Part shown: in pieces, positions 63,161 through 64,000 of the stretch
Layout of the letters: the number at the start of each line of letters is the position of its first letter
Position numbering within the stretch: the stretch's first letter is position 1
Assembly (NCBI RefSeq): GCF_004762045.1
Contig: NZ_SJOM01000007.1
Coordinates: 2,477,655-2,541,654, forward strand
Source of the DNA: Mycobacterium sp. DL99
GTDB taxonomy: Bacteria; Actinomycetota; Actinomycetes; Mycobacteriales; Mycobacteriaceae
Direction: 5' to 3'
DNA length: 64,000 bases
Translations under genes and position numbers: made by a program
Notes under the pieces: generated by a model
Seen by the model: only the letters and a program-made list of their open reading frames with translations
Told to the model about the DNA's origin: nothing
Databases searched by the model: none

Positions 63161-63831
63161 GCGACACATTGCTGGGGCAGGTGCTGCCCGATATGCCGGA
63201 CGATCTCGCTGCGGCCGAGTTGTACGACGACCCGCCGGGCCTGACAGCGCTGCCCGAGGAGGCGGCCCTGGTGGCCCGCGCGGTGGCCAAGCGGCGCAAT
63301 GAGTTCACCACCGTGCGCTACTGCGCACGCCAGGCGTTGGGTGCGCTGGGCGTGGGCCCGGTGCCAATCCTCAAGGGGGACAACGGCGAGCCGTGCTGGC
63401 CTGATGGCATCGTCGGCAGCCTGACGCATTGTCAGGGTTTTCGGGGTGCCGTGGTGGGCCGCGTCGGTGGGGTGAGGTCGGTCGGCATCGACGCCGAGCC
63501 TCACGACGTGTTGCCCGACGGGGTTCTCGGCGCCATCTCGCTGCCGTTGGAACGCTCTGAACTCGGCGGACTGCCCGACGGTCTGCATTGGGACCGAATC
63601 CTGTTCTGCGCCAAGGAGGCCACCTACAAGGCCTGGTACCCGTTGACGCACCGCTGGCTCGGATTCGAGGATGCCCACATCACCTTCGGGGTGGACGGGT
63701 CCGGCACGGGAGGAACGTTCCGGTCCCAGATCCTCATCGACCCGGCCGCCGAACACGGCCCGCCGTTGACCGCACTGGAAGGTCGTTGGTCGGTGCGCGA
63801 CGGTGTCACGTTGACGGCGATCGTGCTGTGA
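63157..63831 (+). CDS. pptT: 4'-phosphopantetheinyl transferase PptT
   Basis: Transfers phosphopantetheine from CoA to acyl- and peptidyl-carrier domains of the type I PKS and NRPS enzymes that make mycolic acids, virulence lipids and siderophores. The 224-aa Sfp-type protein has [16 protein letters not shown] (Mg-binding Asp/Glu) and [17 protein letters not shown] (KEA motif), plus [13 protein letters not shown] near the N-terminus and [16 protein letters not shown]. It overlaps pptH by 4 nt and truB by 4 nt (GTGA), so all three are translationally coupled. It is essential in M. tuberculosis. Confidence 0.96.
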   Translation: MSDTLLGQVLPDMPDDLAAAELYDDPPGLTALPEEAALVARAVAKRRNEFTTVRYCARQALGALGVGPVPILKGDNGEPCWPDGIVGSLTHCQGFRGAVVGRVGGVRSVGIDAEPHDVLPDGVLGAISLPLERSELGGLPDGLHWDRILFCAKEATYKAWYPLTHRWLGFEDAHITFGVDGSGTGGTFRSQILIDPAAEHGPPLTALEGRWSVRDGVTLTAIVL

Positions 63832-64000
63832 GCGGTCCAGAAGCCGGCTTGGTGATCGTCGACAAGCCTGCCGGGATGACCAGCCATGACGTGGTGGGGC
63901 GGTGCCGCCGGCTGTTCGGCACGCGCAAGGTCGGCCACGCCGGAACGCTCGACCCCATGGCGACCGGGGTGTTGGTGGTCGGGATCGAGCGCGCCACCAA
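63828..64000 (+). CDS. truB: tRNA pseudouridine(55) synthase TruB (5' fragment)
   Basis: The first 57 codons of TruB are in the window; the gene runs off the right edge. [22 protein letters not shown] is the family N-terminus, and [20 protein letters not shown] contains the catalytic Asp (GTLDP). The enzyme makes pseudouridine 55 in the T-loop of tRNAs. The GTG start overlaps the pptT stop by 4 nt. Confidence 0.95.
   Translation, partial: MSGPEAGLVIVDKPAGMTSHDVVGRCRRLFGTRKVGHAGTLDPMATGVLVVGIERAT

Overview
The window is a high-GC actinobacterial chromosome segment, almost certainly from a rapidly growing mycobacterium (Mycolicibacterium-like). I infer this from gene content and order: rip1-ispG-GNAT, pbpLipo, mapB, glnA4-amidotransferase-aldC-SDR, nicT, mtr, mqo, a chelatase-like AAA/VWA gene, cobO-cobB-cysG, efpA, proS, rimP-nusA-ylxR-infB-rbfA-nrnA-dinF and pptH-pptT-truB follow, from memory, the M. 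tuberculosis Rv2869c-to-Rv2793c order. Mycothione reductase, mycobacterial lipoproteins, a type VII secretion-like pair and many leaderless promoters (TANNNT about 7 nt before an ATG or GTG start) agree with this. No tRNA, rRNA, insertion sequence, phage or CRISPR array was seen.

Layout. 1-6330: the end of the site-2 protease gene rip1, ispG (MEP isoprenoid pathway), an acetyltransferase, a thioredoxin-fold gene divergent from a TetR gene across a 32-bp operator, a lipoprotein penicillin-binding protein and a DUF1707 protein. 6338-9657: a hotdog thioesterase, then a sulfotransferase/DUF1214 operon divergent from a TetR gene. 9674-13352: mapB, cobyric acid synthase, a lipoprotein and a degenerate alpha/beta hydrolase. 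13381-16970: a two-gene operon for the dipeptide osmolyte N-acetylglutaminylglutamine amide. 17068-20391: a SWIM-SNF2 helicase. 20392-27214: a permease divergent from a gamma-glutamylation catabolic operon (glutamine-synthetase-like ligase, amidohydrolase, aldehyde dehydrogenase, SDR, GntR regulator). 27224-28710: an ArsR regulator with the Ni/Co permease nicT. 28707-31142: mycothione reductase and a lipase-like hydrolase, followed by 507 bp without a convincing gene but with a nested repeat. 31650-40375: mqo, a GNAT, four cobalamin/siroheme genes and efpA. 40391-44694: a degenerate pterin dehydratase/glyoxalase fusion, proS, a tandem ABM protein and two ferritin-like/TAT lipoprotein genes. 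44903-52681: the transcription/translation operon rimP to dinF.

52687-59764 is the most accessory-looking part: two proteins of unknown family, a methyltransferase/MerR pair, and a three-gene cassette consisting of a WXG-motif protein, a candidate secreted HExxH metallopeptidase with a YxxxD motif, and a lipoprotein. An enoyl-CoA hydratase and two small DUF proteins follow. 59753-64000 returns to conserved core: an S15-type hydrolase, a DUF3558 protein with a KstR-like operator upstream, pptH-pptT (opposing enzymes that remove and add phosphopantetheine) and the start of truB.

Two functional threads run through the window. One is metal and corrinoid chemistry: a Ni/Co importer with a metal-sensor-type regulator, a chelatase-like protein and cobalamin genes at two places. 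The other is breakdown of small amines through gamma-glutamyl intermediates. Assignments rest on motifs and remembered family features; no database search was possible.
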